Shown piece by piece: positions 32,844 to 40,845 of a stretch of 40,845 nt of DNA. The notes below the pieces were generated by a model. The model searched no databases. It worked only from the letters and a program-made list of their open reading frames with translations, and was not told where the DNA came from. Made by a program: the position numbers and the translations under genes. Source of the DNA: an uncultured Cytophagaceae bacterium (lineage in GTDB: Bacteria; Bacteroidota; Bacteroidia; Cytophagales; Spirosomataceae); NCBI GenBank assembly GCA_903933935.1, contig CAIZMB010000113.1, forward strand, positions 1 through 40,845. Reading direction: 5' to 3'. The first letter of the stretch is position 1; each line of letters begins with the position of its first letter.

Positions 32844-33716
32844 TTAACGACCTAACATGGGAAATAATCTACGAATTTCCGCTTCGGTAGGAATACTTCC
32901 ATACTCACAAATTTCAAAAGCTTCGGCATAATTTATCTGCTCCGCTTTTTCTTTTCCATACCATTTTTCTAGCGCCTTTTTTACCTCAGGGTTTACTTTG
33001 GTCACGCGTTTGCTCAATAAATATTCTCTCTGCTTGGCCTTATCTTTTGGGATTTCAGCTTCGTAGTTTCCGATCCAAGGAAGCCACTCAAAGAACTGAG
33101 ATTGATGGGCATCTAGGCCATCCAATTTTTTAGCAATAACGGATGTTATATCGACCGCGATGTCTGCTTGGAATGGATTTGGCTTTTTGAAATTGTCCTG
33201 AAAATATAAAAAAACAGGGTTTTTTCGCAATGGAGGAGTATCGGGAGCAATGTTGGGGACACCCACCATAAAGGCCGCATCCTGAACTAAAACTCCCGTA
33301 TAGCGATGGTCAGGATGATAATCATTGGAGCGTGGGGCGATCACCACATCAGCTTTCCACTCTCTAATTTTGCGTATGATTTGAAGTCGGATTTCCAAGG
33401 TAGGAAGTAATTCGCCGTCATGATTATCTAGTACATCGTAAGAAACACCCAGGCGTTTCGCCACTTCTTTTGTTTCAGCAATGCGTCTTTTGGCTAACAT
33501 TCCCCCGCCTTCGCTTTGATGACCTGCGTCTCCATTCGTAACGGAAACAAATTTAACGTGATGGCCCATGGCCACAAAAAGAGCGGCAGTGCCTCCACTT
33601 TTAATATCACAATCGTCGGGATGTGCCCCAATCATAATGATTTGCAAAGGGCGATCTTGGGCAAAAATCATTGAATTTATACCCAAAAAACAAAAGACAA
33701 ATAGCCAGTTTTTCAT
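32844..33716 (-). CDS. Exported PIG-L family deacetylase (LmbE-like)
   Basis: This 290-residue protein has a signal peptide (MKNWLFVFCFLGINSMIFAQ) and a PIG-L/LmbE zinc deacetylase domain. The first metal and catalytic motif is IGAHPDDCDIKSGG at about residues 31-44, and the later PRSNDYHPDHRYTG supplies the third ligand histidine. Characterised members remove acetyl groups from GlcNAc linked to inositol, cysteine-ligand precursors or antibiotics. Exported Bacteroidota members are common and mostly uncharacterised. It lies alone, 144 bases from the symporter gene and 148 bases from the isomerase gene. It is the third predicted sugar deacetylase of a distinct fold in this window (with YdjC-like and NodB types). 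Confidence 0.92.
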   Translation of the reverse strand: MKNWLFVFCFLGINSMIFAQDRPLQIIMIGAHPDDCDIKSGGTAALFVAMGHHVKFVSVTNGDAGHQSEGGGMLAKRRIAETKEVAKRLGVSYDVLDNHDGELLPTLEIRLQIIRKIREWKADVVIAPRSNDYHPDHRYTGVLVQDAAFMVGVPNIAPDTPPLRKNPVFLYFQDNFKKPNPFQADIAVDITSVIAKKLDGLDAHQSQFFEWLPWIGNYEAEIPKDKAKQREYLLSKRVTKVNPEVKKALEKWYGKEKAEQINYAEAFEICEYGSIPTEAEIRRLFPMLGR

Positions 33717-33864
33717 CGTTTTTATGTTTAATTGTGAATTTTTAATTCAAAAAATTAATTACAACTTTAGAAAATATCTTAACAAAATAAAAATCGCATC
33801 TCATTAAATAACTATAAAATAATCTGTCTTTTTTTAAATAAGCACATTGCGTTCCTATATAGGC

Positions 33865-35280
33865 CTAACAAATCGTCACCACTTCAATGCCTAAAATCTG
33901 TCCCAGTTTTTCAATTTTATTTCCAATGTGTCCAATTCCTATGGCGCAATGATGGGCAGGGCCTTGTTTCGACCATTCGTTCATAAATCGTTTCGCGCCT
34001 ATGGAAAAACGATAACGGCTATTGGTATTGCCAATTTCGAGAATGGGACCCTCAACCGATTCTCCTTGAGCGACTAAAAGAAACACTTCGTTTTTCCCTT
34101 CCACCACCGAAAGCAAAGTAACTGGGCCCTGTTTTACTGACATTTGAATCGATAATCCTTTGCCAGGCTTTCCATGATACATAGGAAGCGGGACTAAACC
34201 AACTGGACCCTCTGCAATGGCAAAATGCGCGGGACCATCGTGGCCAAGCAGTATGACATCATCCTTGAAATCCATTAAATAAAATTCTGAAAAGGAACCT
34301 CCGGCCCCAAATTCAGCCATTATTTTCATTGCTTGGGCATTCTTCACTTCACATTCCCCTGCTATGGGAATATTTCGTCCGGTCAATAACGTATTTCCGG
34401 CAATAACGGAAGTGACTATATTTTCATATTCATTGCCACTTTCACCTTCATAATAATAGGCCATTGAGCCGAGATGATGATTTTGTATCAACTTATCTAA
34501 CGCTACTGATGTTTTTGCCGCGCGCTCAATTTCATATTGTTCGCACTCAGGCGACACTTCAAACGTATGATGAAACTCCAAAATTTTTGCTTCCACCTCA
34601 CTGTCCGTTACCTCATCTCTCCATTTTTTCAATTCACACATTTCCAGCATTTCAATATGCGTTCCAAATACGGCAGATTGTTTTGTCAAATCGGTATAAA
34701 CATCAAGCATGCCACCATAATAATGACCCAAAATTCCTAAGCAATTATGTCGCATCGCGACGGATACTTTTGATGCCTCAATCCATGTTTCAATTTCCTG
34801 CCAAGCCTCCTCATCTTCAAGGTAGCCCGTTACAAAATCATAGCTATGTCCGGTACGGTTAAACACGCTTGCAATTTCAGGAACGGAACACGCTTGGCAA
34901 TTTTCAAGCCAAAATCCGGTCATCTTACCTCTGTCGCCTAATTGATTGAACTTGTCATAATCAAGCACGGCAACTGGCTGGAGATTTAGGATAATGATTG
35001 GAATCTTTAGCTTCTGCGCTATGGGCAATACAGTGGATGATAACGCATACGTGGAAACATATAAAAAAACAATTTCAACATCATTTGATTTTAAAAAATC
35101 TGCCGCCTCTCGGGCCTTGATTGGATTATCTACCATGCCCGCGTCCACAACCTCAACACCGAATTTGCCTATTTTATCATGGATAAAACTTTGATAGCGC
35201 ACTAAATTGTCAAGTAAACCATCAAACTGATCCCAATAAGTATCTAATCCAATTCCAAATAATCCTACTTTAGTTTTCAT
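33865..35280 (-). CDS. L-fucose/L-arabinose isomerase family protein
   Basis: This 471-residue cytosolic protein is related to L-arabinose and L-fucose isomerases, which interconvert aldoses and ketoses with a manganese ion. The N-terminal Rossmann-like part (KVGLFGIGLDTYWDQFDGL, VEIVFLYVSTYALSSTV) is followed by a second domain (LGILGHYYGGMLDVYTD) and a C-terminal part. The active-site region SEFYLMDFKDDVILLGHDGP resembles the second glutamate and histidine block of AraA, and PAHHCAIGIGHIG resembles the last histidine. It is not close enough to name AraA or FucI. Downstream of the exported epimerase-like gene on the same strand but 155 bases away, it may belong to a sugar-processing group. 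Confidence 0.87.
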   Translation of the reverse strand: MKTKVGLFGIGLDTYWDQFDGLLDNLVRYQSFIHDKIGKFGVEVVDAGMVDNPIKAREAADFLKSNDVEIVFLYVSTYALSSTVLPIAQKLKIPIIILNLQPVAVLDYDKFNQLGDRGKMTGFWLENCQACSVPEIASVFNRTGHSYDFVTGYLEDEEAWQEIETWIEASKVSVAMRHNCLGILGHYYGGMLDVYTDLTKQSAVFGTHIEMLEMCELKKWRDEVTDSEVEAKILEFHHTFEVSPECEQYEIERAAKTSVALDKLIQNHHLGSMAYYYEGESGNEYENIVTSVIAGNTLLTGRNIPIAGECEVKNAQAMKIMAEFGAGGSFSEFYLMDFKDDVILLGHDGPAHFAIAEGPVGLVPLPMYHGKPGKGLSIQMSVKQGPVTLLSVVEGKNEVFLLVAQGESVEGPILEIGNTNSRYRFSIGAKRFMNEWSKQGPAHHCAIGIGHIGNKIEKLGQILGIEVVTIC

Positions 35281-35373
35281 TTTAATGAATGATTACACCA
35301 TTTCAATGCCACTGTAATTTTACTTTACCCTCATACAAATTGAGCTTTTTGAAAGCGCAAAATAATATTGCCC

Positions 35374-35392
35374 ATCGAAATAAATTTTCGAT
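35374..35392. repeat. Short inverted repeat between the isomerase and epimerase-like genes
   Basis: ATCGAAA (35374-35380) and TTTCGAT (35386-35392) form a 7-bp stem with a TAAAT loop in the 155-base gap. There is no U tract directly after it on the minus strand, so it is at most a weak terminator for the upstream epimerase-like gene. Confidence 0.25.
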
Positions 35393-35435
35393 ATCCTTTC
35401 AAATGAGTATACAAGGAAATAAATAAGACTCTTGA

Positions 35436-36290
35436 TTATAAACTCTTTAAATAGGCAATACTCAAAGGTATATTTTCTAACTCCTTATCACTTTCATCTT
35501 CAATAAAACAGTGCTCAACCCCTCCTTTTTTAGCTAATTTAATGATCTGCTTCCAGTTGCCCTGACCAGCACCGACAGCCACATCATTTTCCGCAGGAGT
35601 ACCACCTGTCAAATCACCTTTGACGCCCTTGCGAAGGTCTTTTACGTGCATCAATTTAAAGCGGCCTGGATATTTACGAAGCAATTTTACTGGCATATCT
35701 GCTCCACCGCCATGTATCGTCCACAACACATCCATTTCAAAAGAAACAAATTGTGGATTGGTATTTTTAATCATGTAATCTAACAAAGTCCCATCTTCAA
35801 AAGGTTGGAATTCAAATCCGTGGTCGTGGTAGCACAACGTTATTCCATTCTCCTTTAAAACTTTTCCAGCGTTATTAAAAACCTCAATGGCTTTCTGTGC
35901 ATCCACTAAAGAGAATGCCCCTTTTTTATGCGGAATCCAAGCACACATGACAAATTTAGAGCCTAATATTTTTGCTCTTTGTACGACCGCCATAGGGTCT
36001 TTGGCTAATTCATTAAAATCCGCACCCGTGGATGGAATGGAAATTCCTCTCGCATCGCATAATTTCTTATACTCTTCTAAGGACATTTCTTTTACACCCC
36101 CACCTTCTATTTCGGTAAAGCCTAATTCTTTAATTAAATCAAGTGTTTTTTCAGCGCCTTTCACAGGGAAATGCTTTCTAAAAGTATAGGTTTGAACACC
36201 TATCGGATAGGTGTAAAGTTTTTGAGCTTGCAGTGTGCCTAAGCTCAACATGATACCCAAAAGGGCCAGCATAATGGTATTCTTTTTCAT
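35436..36290 (-). CDS. Exported sugar phosphate isomerase/epimerase-like TIM-barrel protein
   Basis: This is 284 residues from the ATG at 36288-36290 (MKKNTIMLALLGIMLSLGTLQAQ), a good signal peptide; a longer open frame upstream lacks coding character. The AP-endonuclease-2/xylose-isomerase-like TIM barrel follows: YPIGVQTYTFRKHFPVKGAEKTLDLIKELGFTEIEGG, LCYHDHGFEF, FEMDVLWTIHGGGA, FKLMHVKDLRKG and HCFIEDES carry the acidic and histidine metal ligands in order. Exported members of this group are frequent in Bacteroidota and may act on keto-sugars or sugar derivatives in the periplasm rather than on phosphates. The nearest genes are the isomerase-family gene downstream and the divergent PQQ dehydrogenase. 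Confidence 0.9.
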   Translation of the reverse strand: MKKNTIMLALLGIMLSLGTLQAQKLYTYPIGVQTYTFRKHFPVKGAEKTLDLIKELGFTEIEGGGVKEMSLEEYKKLCDARGISIPSTGADFNELAKDPMAVVQRAKILGSKFVMCAWIPHKKGAFSLVDAQKAIEVFNNAGKVLKENGITLCYHDHGFEFQPFEDGTLLDYMIKNTNPQFVSFEMDVLWTIHGGGADMPVKLLRKYPGRFKLMHVKDLRKGVKGDLTGGTPAENDVAVGAGQGNWKQIIKLAKKGGVEHCFIEDESDKELENIPLSIAYLKSL

Positions 36291-36520
36291 ATTATTTATG
36301 TCATTAAAGTGCTTATTATTATTTAGATCAAAAATGCAATAAATTCTTTTAAAGTTGCAGATTTCTAAAAATAAATTTGAAAAAATAAATGAGTACAAAC
36401 CACCCAAATTTAATAAAATTTAGATTTAATACCTCTGAACCCTCATTTTGGCATAATGCTTTTTTGATTTGATTTTCTAGATCATGAAACTGAATTAAAA
36501 AATATTTTTTATCTTCCCTC

Positions 36521-38611
36521 ATGAGACTAATCGCTGGGCTAATATTGATTGGCATTTTCGGTTTTTTTACCGCACCTGAATTTACGGATTGGGATGGGTA
36601 TCATGGGGGGAATGATCGCAATCACTTTTCCTCGTTAACGCAAATAACTCCCGCTAATGTCAAAAATTTAAAGCTAGCGTGGTCCTATTCTTCCGGGGGT
36701 GCTGACACCGTCAACCAAACCACTCAAATGCAATGTAATCCCATCATCATTCAAGGGGTCATGTATGGGGTTTCGGCAGGATCACAAGCTTTCGCAATAG
36801 ACGCTTCGAGTGGTCGAGAAATTTGGAAAACAAATATTCAAGAAAAAACCCCTAGTATGAATAGTCGGGGCGTGGCCTATTATTCAGCTCCCGGACACCG
36901 TTCAAAAATATTTTTTGGTTTTGGATCGTATCTTTTTGCCTTGGATGTAAAGTCGGGAAAACCCGATGAAACCTTTGGAGAAAAAGGAAAAATCAATTTG
37001 TTAAATGGATTAAAGCGACCAGGCGCAGATGAATATACGGTACTCAATACCCCGATTTCCATTTACAAAAATACATTGATCGTAGGGACAAGAGTGTCAG
37101 AAACCGCTCCCGCATTGCTGGGAGATATTCGCGCTTTTGATGCCAATAGTGGGCGATTAATTTGGACTTTTCATACCATTCCAAAACCCGGCGAATACGG
37201 ATACAAAACATGGGAAAAGGATAATTACAAAAATGTGGGCGGCGCTAATAACTGGATGGGTATGGCGGTAGATTCCAAACGAGGGATTGTTTTTGTTCCT
37301 ACCGGTTCAGCTGCCTTTGATTTTTATGGGGGAAATAGAAAGGGGGATAATTTATTTGCCAACTGCCTACTGGCCTTAGATATTCGGACTGGAAAACGGC
37401 TTTGGCATTTTCAAACGGTACATCATGACATTTGGGATCGGGATATTCCGGCCCCACCCAATTTATTTACCATCACTCAAAATGGCAAAAAACGCGATGT
37501 CGTTTCTGTTTTAAGCAAGTTAGGTTTTATGTTTGTTTTTGATCGGGTAACGGGTAAGCCTATTTTCCCCATTGAAGAAAGGCCATTCCCCGCTTCGGAT
37601 GTTATCGGTGAAAAAACCTCAAAAACGCAGCCCATTCCTCTTTGGCCTCTGCCATTTGTCAAGCAATCATTTACCGAAAAAGATGTGAATGAATGGGCGT
37701 CAAATAAGGAAGAAATTATTGCTGAGCTTCGCAATTCCCAAACCGGTCAGCCCTTTATTCCATTAAGCTTAACGAAGAAAACTATTTTTTTCCCGGCAAC
37801 GGATGGTGGGGCGCAATGGGGTGGAGCCGCTGTCGATGAAAATAGTGTCATGTACATTCCAGCAAAACAAAATCCTGTCTATATTTCCTTAGTTCCCTTA
37901 GAAAAGACGATTGAAAACTCAGGCAAATCGCTGTATGTGCGACACTGTCAAAGTTGCCATGGGACAAACCGGGAAGGGAGCGAAGATGGGACTATTCCTC
38001 CTTTAAGGGAAGTCCACAAAAAATATTCGGAACCTCTTTTAAATCAAATTTTAGCCCAAGGCCGAGGAAGAATGCCGGCATTTAATTACCTATCTGCGGC
38101 AGAAAAGAAAGCCGTTTTAGCTTATGCCCAAGGATTAAATGTAGCTGTCGAAGGGCCTGTAAAAAAATCGACACTAGACTTTTCCCCTTTTAGCTTTACT
38201 GGCTATACACGCTGGTATGATAGCCAAGGGTATCCCGTTAGCAGACCCCCGTGGGGAATCTTAACGGCAATTGAAATGAATAGTGGAAAACATCTTTGGC
38301 AAGTTCCTTTAGGGGAATATCCTGAATTAACGGCAAAAGGAATTGCACCTACGGGAACTGATTTATACGGTGGCCCAGCAGTGACAGCGGGTGGCTTACT
38401 ATTTATTGCAGCGACAAAAGATGAAATGTTTCGAGCCTTTGATCGAAAAACAGGAAAGATTTTATGGGAATATAAGTTGCCGGCTGCCGGGTACGCTTCC
38501 CCTAGCATTTACTCGATTGGCGGCGTTCAATATGTCGTTATTGCCTGTGGAGGAGGAAAGGTAAAAACAAAATCGAGTGATCGATATTTAGCTTTTGCTT
38601 TAAAAAATTAG
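36521..38611 (+). CDS. PQQ-dependent sugar/alcohol dehydrogenase with an inserted cytochrome c domain
   Basis: This 696-residue periplasmic quinoprotein has a signal or anchor (MRLIAGLILIGIFGFFTAP) and an eight-bladed propeller related to membrane glucose dehydrogenase. WDGYHGGNDRNHFSSLTQI at the N-terminus, HHDIWDRDIPAPPNLF (301-316) and the C-terminal GTDLYGGPAVTAGGLLFIAATKDEMFRAFD are typical. A c-type cytochrome domain is inserted between blades at about 465-545: CQSCH at 476-480 binds haem, and M518 in GRGRMPAF is the likely sixth ligand. Electrons from PQQ would pass to this haem. The substrate is probably an aldose or alcohol oxidised outside the cytoplasm. No PQQ biosynthesis gene is in the window. 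It faces the Dabb gene across a gap with inverted repeats. Confidence 0.93.
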   Translation: MRLIAGLILIGIFGFFTAPEFTDWDGYHGGNDRNHFSSLTQITPANVKNLKLAWSYSSGGADTVNQTTQMQCNPIIIQGVMYGVSAGSQAFAIDASSGREIWKTNIQEKTPSMNSRGVAYYSAPGHRSKIFFGFGSYLFALDVKSGKPDETFGEKGKINLLNGLKRPGADEYTVLNTPISIYKNTLIVGTRVSETAPALLGDIRAFDANSGRLIWTFHTIPKPGEYGYKTWEKDNYKNVGGANNWMGMAVDSKRGIVFVPTGSAAFDFYGGNRKGDNLFANCLLALDIRTGKRLWHFQTVHHDIWDRDIPAPPNLFTITQNGKKRDVVSVLSKLGFMFVFDRVTGKPIFPIEERPFPASDVIGEKTSKTQPIPLWPLPFVKQSFTEKDVNEWASNKEEIIAELRNSQTGQPFIPLSLTKKTIFFPATDGGAQWGGAAVDENSVMYIPAKQNPVYISLVPLEKTIENSGKSLYVRHCQSCHGTNREGSEDGTIPPLREVHKKYSEPLLNQILAQGRGRMPAFNYLSAAEKKAVLAYAQGLNVAVEGPVKKSTLDFSPFSFTGYTRWYDSQGYPVSRPPWGILTAIEMNSGKHLWQVPLGEYPELTAKGIAPTGTDLYGGPAVTAGGLLFIAATKDEMFRAFDRKTGKILWEYKLPAAGYASPSIYSIGGVQYVVIACGGGKVKTKSSDRYLAFALKN

Positions 38612-38665
38612 AAAATTCTGCGTCCTTGAGTTTTTGTAATGTGGGATAAAGGGACCTCACCCCGC

Positions 38666-38697
38666 AGCTTTACTAAATTTTTAAATTTAGGAAAGCT
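38666..38697. terminator. 32-base inverted repeat in the convergent gap (possible bidirectional terminator)
   Basis: AGCTTT (38666-38671) pairs with AAAGCT (38692-38697), and CTAAATTT (38673-38680) with AAATTTAG (38683-38690), with one mismatch between the two stems. The hairpin lies between the stops of the convergent PQQ dehydrogenase and Dabb genes. No U tract follows on either strand. A weaker AAAATCA/TGATTTT repeat (38713-38737) overlaps the Dabb stop. Confidence 0.4.
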
Positions 38698-38735
38698 AAG
38701 CCCAAGCAATTAAAAATCAATCTGAAAAACTGATT

Positions 38736-39032
38736 TTATTGATCAAGGATTTGATAATCGATTTCTAAAAAGTCTTCCACACAAGCCGCCCAATATTTTT
38801 CGACAAAGGCAGAATGCAACGAATGGTTTGTATATAAATCATACGCTTCTTGGGATTCAAATTCCATTGAAATCCCAAATTCAAAAGGATTTTTGGCACT
38901 AGTTTGCTTTAATACCTCAAATTTTTGCACTCCCGGAATTTGTTTCAATTCGTTTACCGCGTCAAAATATTGCGTTTTATCTTCAGGAGATAAACTGGAT
39001 TTTAATGTTAAAATAACTGAGTGGCGAATCAT
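38736..39032 (-). CDS. Dabb family (stress-responsive A/B barrel) protein
   Basis: This 98-residue single-domain ferredoxin-like alpha/beta barrel of the Dabb family starts MIRHSVILTLKSSLSPED. The KFEVLKQTSAKNPFEFGISMEFES strand pair and the helix EAYDLYTNHSLHSAFVEKYW are the family pattern, including the conserved HSLH. Members are dimeric, usually of unknown function, and often accompany sugar or aromatic catabolic genes. It follows the glucarate dehydratase gene by 15 bases on the same strand and appears to be the last gene of that operon. A role in the glucarate pathway is inferred only from position. Confidence 0.9.
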   Translation of the reverse strand: MIRHSVILTLKSSLSPEDKTQYFDAVNELKQIPGVQKFEVLKQTSAKNPFEFGISMEFESQEAYDLYTNHSLHSAFVEKYWAACVEDFLEIDYQILDQ

Positions 39033-39047
39033 TTTATAAAATTTAAA

Positions 39048-40352
39048 TTACCAACGAACGGCTTTGAAAGTCCAATCTGGATTAACTTTTTGCATTTCAA
39101 TTTCATCATTTCGTTTGGTAAGGCCGCAGGCCAAATAGTTTTGATGTAAAGCCGCTAAAGCCACACGATCTAATTCTACTCCTAGGCCAGGTTCGCTTGG
39201 CACCTCGACCGAACCATCCTCAAATTTCATGCGTCCGCCTACAATAATTTCGTCCGACTGCCAAGGATAATGCGTATCTAAGGCATAAGTCATTTTTGGT
39301 AAAGCTGCACCTAAATGAACCATGGCTGCCAATGAAATGCCTAAATGGCTATTAGAATGCATGGACAAATCTCTACCAAAGGTCTCACATATACCGGTTA
39401 AGGTCATTGACGCGCGCAAACCTCCCCAAAAATGATGGTCACTTAAAATAATATCTTCGGCGCCAATTTCAATACTTTTAGGAATTTCAGCGAAAGAAGT
39501 CGTACACATATTGGTGGCCAAAGGTGTTTTTAAAGCCTTACGAACCAGCGCCATATTTTCTTGGCCTCGGACCGGATCCTCCAAATATTCTAAATACGGC
39601 TCCATTTCTTTTCCATATTTTATCGATGTCTCAACAGTCCATAAAGCATTTGGGTCGATTCTTAACGGATATTTTTCACCAAACGCTTGGCGCAAGGCAA
39701 TCACCGCATCCACTTCTTGACGAGGCTCAAAAACTCCCCCTTTTAACTTGATGGATTGAAACCCAAATTCCTTGCACATAGCCTGAGCCTGCGCGACAAT
39801 CTCATCTGGATTTAACGCACTTTTTTGTCGGGCTGCATCCCAACCTGTGGCATTTGGATTGAGACCAAAACCTAATTCGCCGCCCGCCCCTTCATATTTA
39901 TAAAATAAATAGGCCGAAAATGGAACTCGGTCACGCATCTTTCCGCCTAATAAATCGACGATTGGTTTTCCGGTTACCTTGCCCATGATGTCCATACAAG
40001 CCACCTCCACCGCACTAAAAATATGCACTAATTTTCGTTGGTCCCAAGGAGCTAATCCTCGGTCAGCAACTGAATCTGTTCCAAAGGCTTGTTCTAAAAT
40101 ATGCCTAATTTGGTTTAATTGAAATACGTCTTGGCCGATCAACAATTTTTTTGATTCCTCTAAAGCCGCATCAATATCCTTAGTTCCTGGAATTTCACTA
40201 ATGCCTGAAATATTGTCCTCGGTAACAATTTCCAAAACCGTACGCAAAGCATAAGGCGCGTGCAAACCGGCCGCATTCAATAACGGAGGATCCACAATAG
40301 CAATCGGGGTAATGTGAATTTCTTTAATCCGGGGTCCTGCTTTATAAGACAT
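39048..40352 (-). CDS. Glucarate dehydratase-like enolase superfamily protein
   Basis: This 434-residue enolase-superfamily acid-sugar dehydratase belongs to the glucarate dehydratase group. The catalytic KxK is K202/K204 in SIKLKGG. The metal ligands follow as D233 and N235 (RIDPNALW), E258 in LEDPV and N281 in TNMCTT; D305-H306 (DHHFWGG) and the catalytic histidine H332 (MHSNSHLG) complete the site, in the order known for GudD. It dehydrates D-glucarate (and possibly L-idarate) to 5-dehydro-4-deoxy-glucarate in the cytoplasm. It follows the GarR-type gene by 7 bases and precedes the Dabb gene, and the GarR partner supports a glucarate or galactarate pathway. Closely related galactarate dehydratases of the same superfamily cannot be excluded. 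Confidence 0.92.
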   Translation of the reverse strand: MSYKAGPRIKEIHITPIAIVDPPLLNAAGLHAPYALRTVLEIVTEDNISGISEIPGTKDIDAALEESKKLLIGQDVFQLNQIRHILEQAFGTDSVADRGLAPWDQRKLVHIFSAVEVACMDIMGKVTGKPIVDLLGGKMRDRVPFSAYLFYKYEGAGGELGFGLNPNATGWDAARQKSALNPDEIVAQAQAMCKEFGFQSIKLKGGVFEPRQEVDAVIALRQAFGEKYPLRIDPNALWTVETSIKYGKEMEPYLEYLEDPVRGQENMALVRKALKTPLATNMCTTSFAEIPKSIEIGAEDIILSDHHFWGGLRASMTLTGICETFGRDLSMHSNSHLGISLAAMVHLGAALPKMTYALDTHYPWQSDEIIVGGRMKFEDGSVEVPSEPGLGVELDRVALAALHQNYLACGLTKRNDEIEMQKVNPDWTFKAVRW

Positions 40353-40359
40353 CTTTATT

Positions 40360-40845
40360 TTATTTTTCTAATAACAATACCAAAGAACTATGATCCAATT
40401 CCCCATTCCCAACTTCCACCGCTTTTTTCATTTGTTGGGCTACTTGAGCCGTCCCCAATAAATCCACATTTAATGCTTTTCCAGTCTCTAAAGCTATATT
40501 CATATCTTTGTTGTGCAACTTTATTTTAAAGCCCGGCTTGAAGTTTCGATCGATGATCCGTTGGCCATGTAAGTCCAAAATCCGGCTTTGTGCAAATCCT
40601 CCGAGTAATACCTCGCGCATTTTTTCTAAATCTACCCCCGCTTGGTTTGCTAAGGTGAACGCTTCAGAAACGGCTTGTATCGTCATGCCCACAATCATTT
40701 GATTGCAAGCCTTTGTAATTTGGCCCGCCCCAGCTTCGCCGATGTGAACAATATTTTTACCCATGGCTTGAAAAATAGGCAATGCCTGATTAAATGCCTC
40801 AGAAGATCCGCCCACCATAATAGAAAGTGTAGCGGCCTCGGCACC
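40360..40845 (-). CDS. 2-hydroxy-3-oxopropionate (tartronate semialdehyde) reductase-like, GarR family (partial)
   Basis: The C-terminal 161 residues are visible; the N-terminal Rossmann domain lies beyond the right edge. The frame is open to the last base of the window and reads GAEAATLSIMVGGSSEAF at its upstream end, matching the beta-hydroxyacid dehydrogenase family's second domain. The catalytic lysine is in GQITKACNQMIVG, and the final region NKDMNIALETGKALNVDLLG is typical of GarR. The enzyme reduces tartronate semialdehyde to D-glycerate with NAD(P)H, the step after aldol cleavage of the glucarate product. It precedes glucarate dehydratase by 7 bases, and the pair makes a coherent aldarate operon. 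Other beta-hydroxyacid dehydrogenases remain possible. Confidence 0.87.
   Translation of the reverse strand, partial: GAEAATLSIMVGGSSEAFNQALPIFQAMGKNIVHIGEAGAGQITKACNQMIVGMTIQAVSEAFTLANQAGVDLEKMREVLLGGFAQSRILDLHGQRIIDRNFKPGFKIKLHNKDMNIALETGKALNVDLLGTAQVAQQMKKAVEVGNGELDHSSLVLLLEK

Noticed and set aside
34464-34862. Plus-strand reading frame of 132 codons antisense to the isomerase-family gene
   Set aside because: Composition is that of a shadow frame and it shows no family motif.
36291-36407. Longer N-terminus for the epimerase-like protein
   Set aside because: The added codons do not resemble protein and the start at 36290 gives a clean signal peptide.
36291-36520. Promoter for the PQQ dehydrogenase
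   Set aside because: TATTTTTT at 36503-36510 is near the -7 consensus, but no TTTG lies at the right distance; the 230-base gap holds nothing else I can support.
1-40845. CRISPR arrays, tRNA or rRNA genes, transposons, phage genes
   Set aside because: No repeated spacer structure, RNA gene signature, transposase or integrase motif was seen.

Overview
The window looks like a chromosomal segment of a Bacteroidota bacterium, most likely an aerobic Cytophagales-type freshwater or environmental heterotroph. The evidence is a SusC/SusD pair, many exported carbohydrate-active proteins, A/T-rich starts without strong Shine-Dalgarno sequences, a PQQ dehydrogenase with a c-type haem domain, and an ApbE-DUF2271 protein. 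The genus cannot be fixed from sequence alone. I see no rRNA, tRNA, CRISPR, prophage, transposase or plasmid genes. No gene-free stretch exceeds about 230 bases (the longest is 36291-36520).

Layout. 1-4115 (minus): a partial FAD oxidoreductase, a PLP aminotransferase-fold protein, a di-iron fatty acid hydroxylase/sterol desaturase-family protein and an exported formylglycine-generating-enzyme homologue. 4228-6513 (plus): the 5-oxoprolinase operon pxpB-pxpC-pxpA. 6516-7697 (minus): a lipoprotein of unknown function. 7801-10429: a CxxCH haem-binding protein facing an ApbE-DUF2271 plus PepSY membrane-protein pair, probably an extracytoplasmic redox module. 10541-24741 (minus): a SusCD-led polysaccharide-utilisation-type locus. 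It runs susC, susD, an intrinsic terminator, a ceramidase-fold protein, a YdjC/ChbG-like deacetylase, an Asp-box sialidase-like protein, a 738-residue propeller-plus-helical protein, a GntP permease, a DUF1080 protein and a zinc alcohol dehydrogenase, and ends at a second strong intrinsic terminator. A divergent AraC regulator (24930-25799) probably controls it.

25881-33716: an exported metallophosphatase; an operon of unknown polytopic membrane protein, SGNH hydrolase and NodB-type deacetylase; a DUF3472 protein; a small VF530-type protein; a bile-acid-symporter-family transporter; and an exported PIG-L deacetylase. 33865-38611: a fucose/arabinose isomerase-family enzyme, an exported sugar-phosphate isomerase/epimerase-like TIM barrel, and a PQQ sugar dehydrogenase with an inserted cytochrome c domain. 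38736-40845 (minus): a Dabb protein, glucarate dehydratase and the C-terminal part of a GarR-type reductase, forming an aldarate-catabolism operon.

Functional reading (inference): the window is dominated by periplasmic or outer-membrane sugar handling, with acidic sugars as a recurring theme (GntP permease, PQQ dehydrogenase, glucarate dehydratase, tartronate-semialdehyde reductase). The most unusual part is the SusCD locus. Its exported proteins belong to deacetylase, Asp-box, ceramidase-fold and DUF1080 families, and no classical polysaccharide-degrading glycoside hydrolase or lyase can be recognised, so its substrate and chemistry are open.
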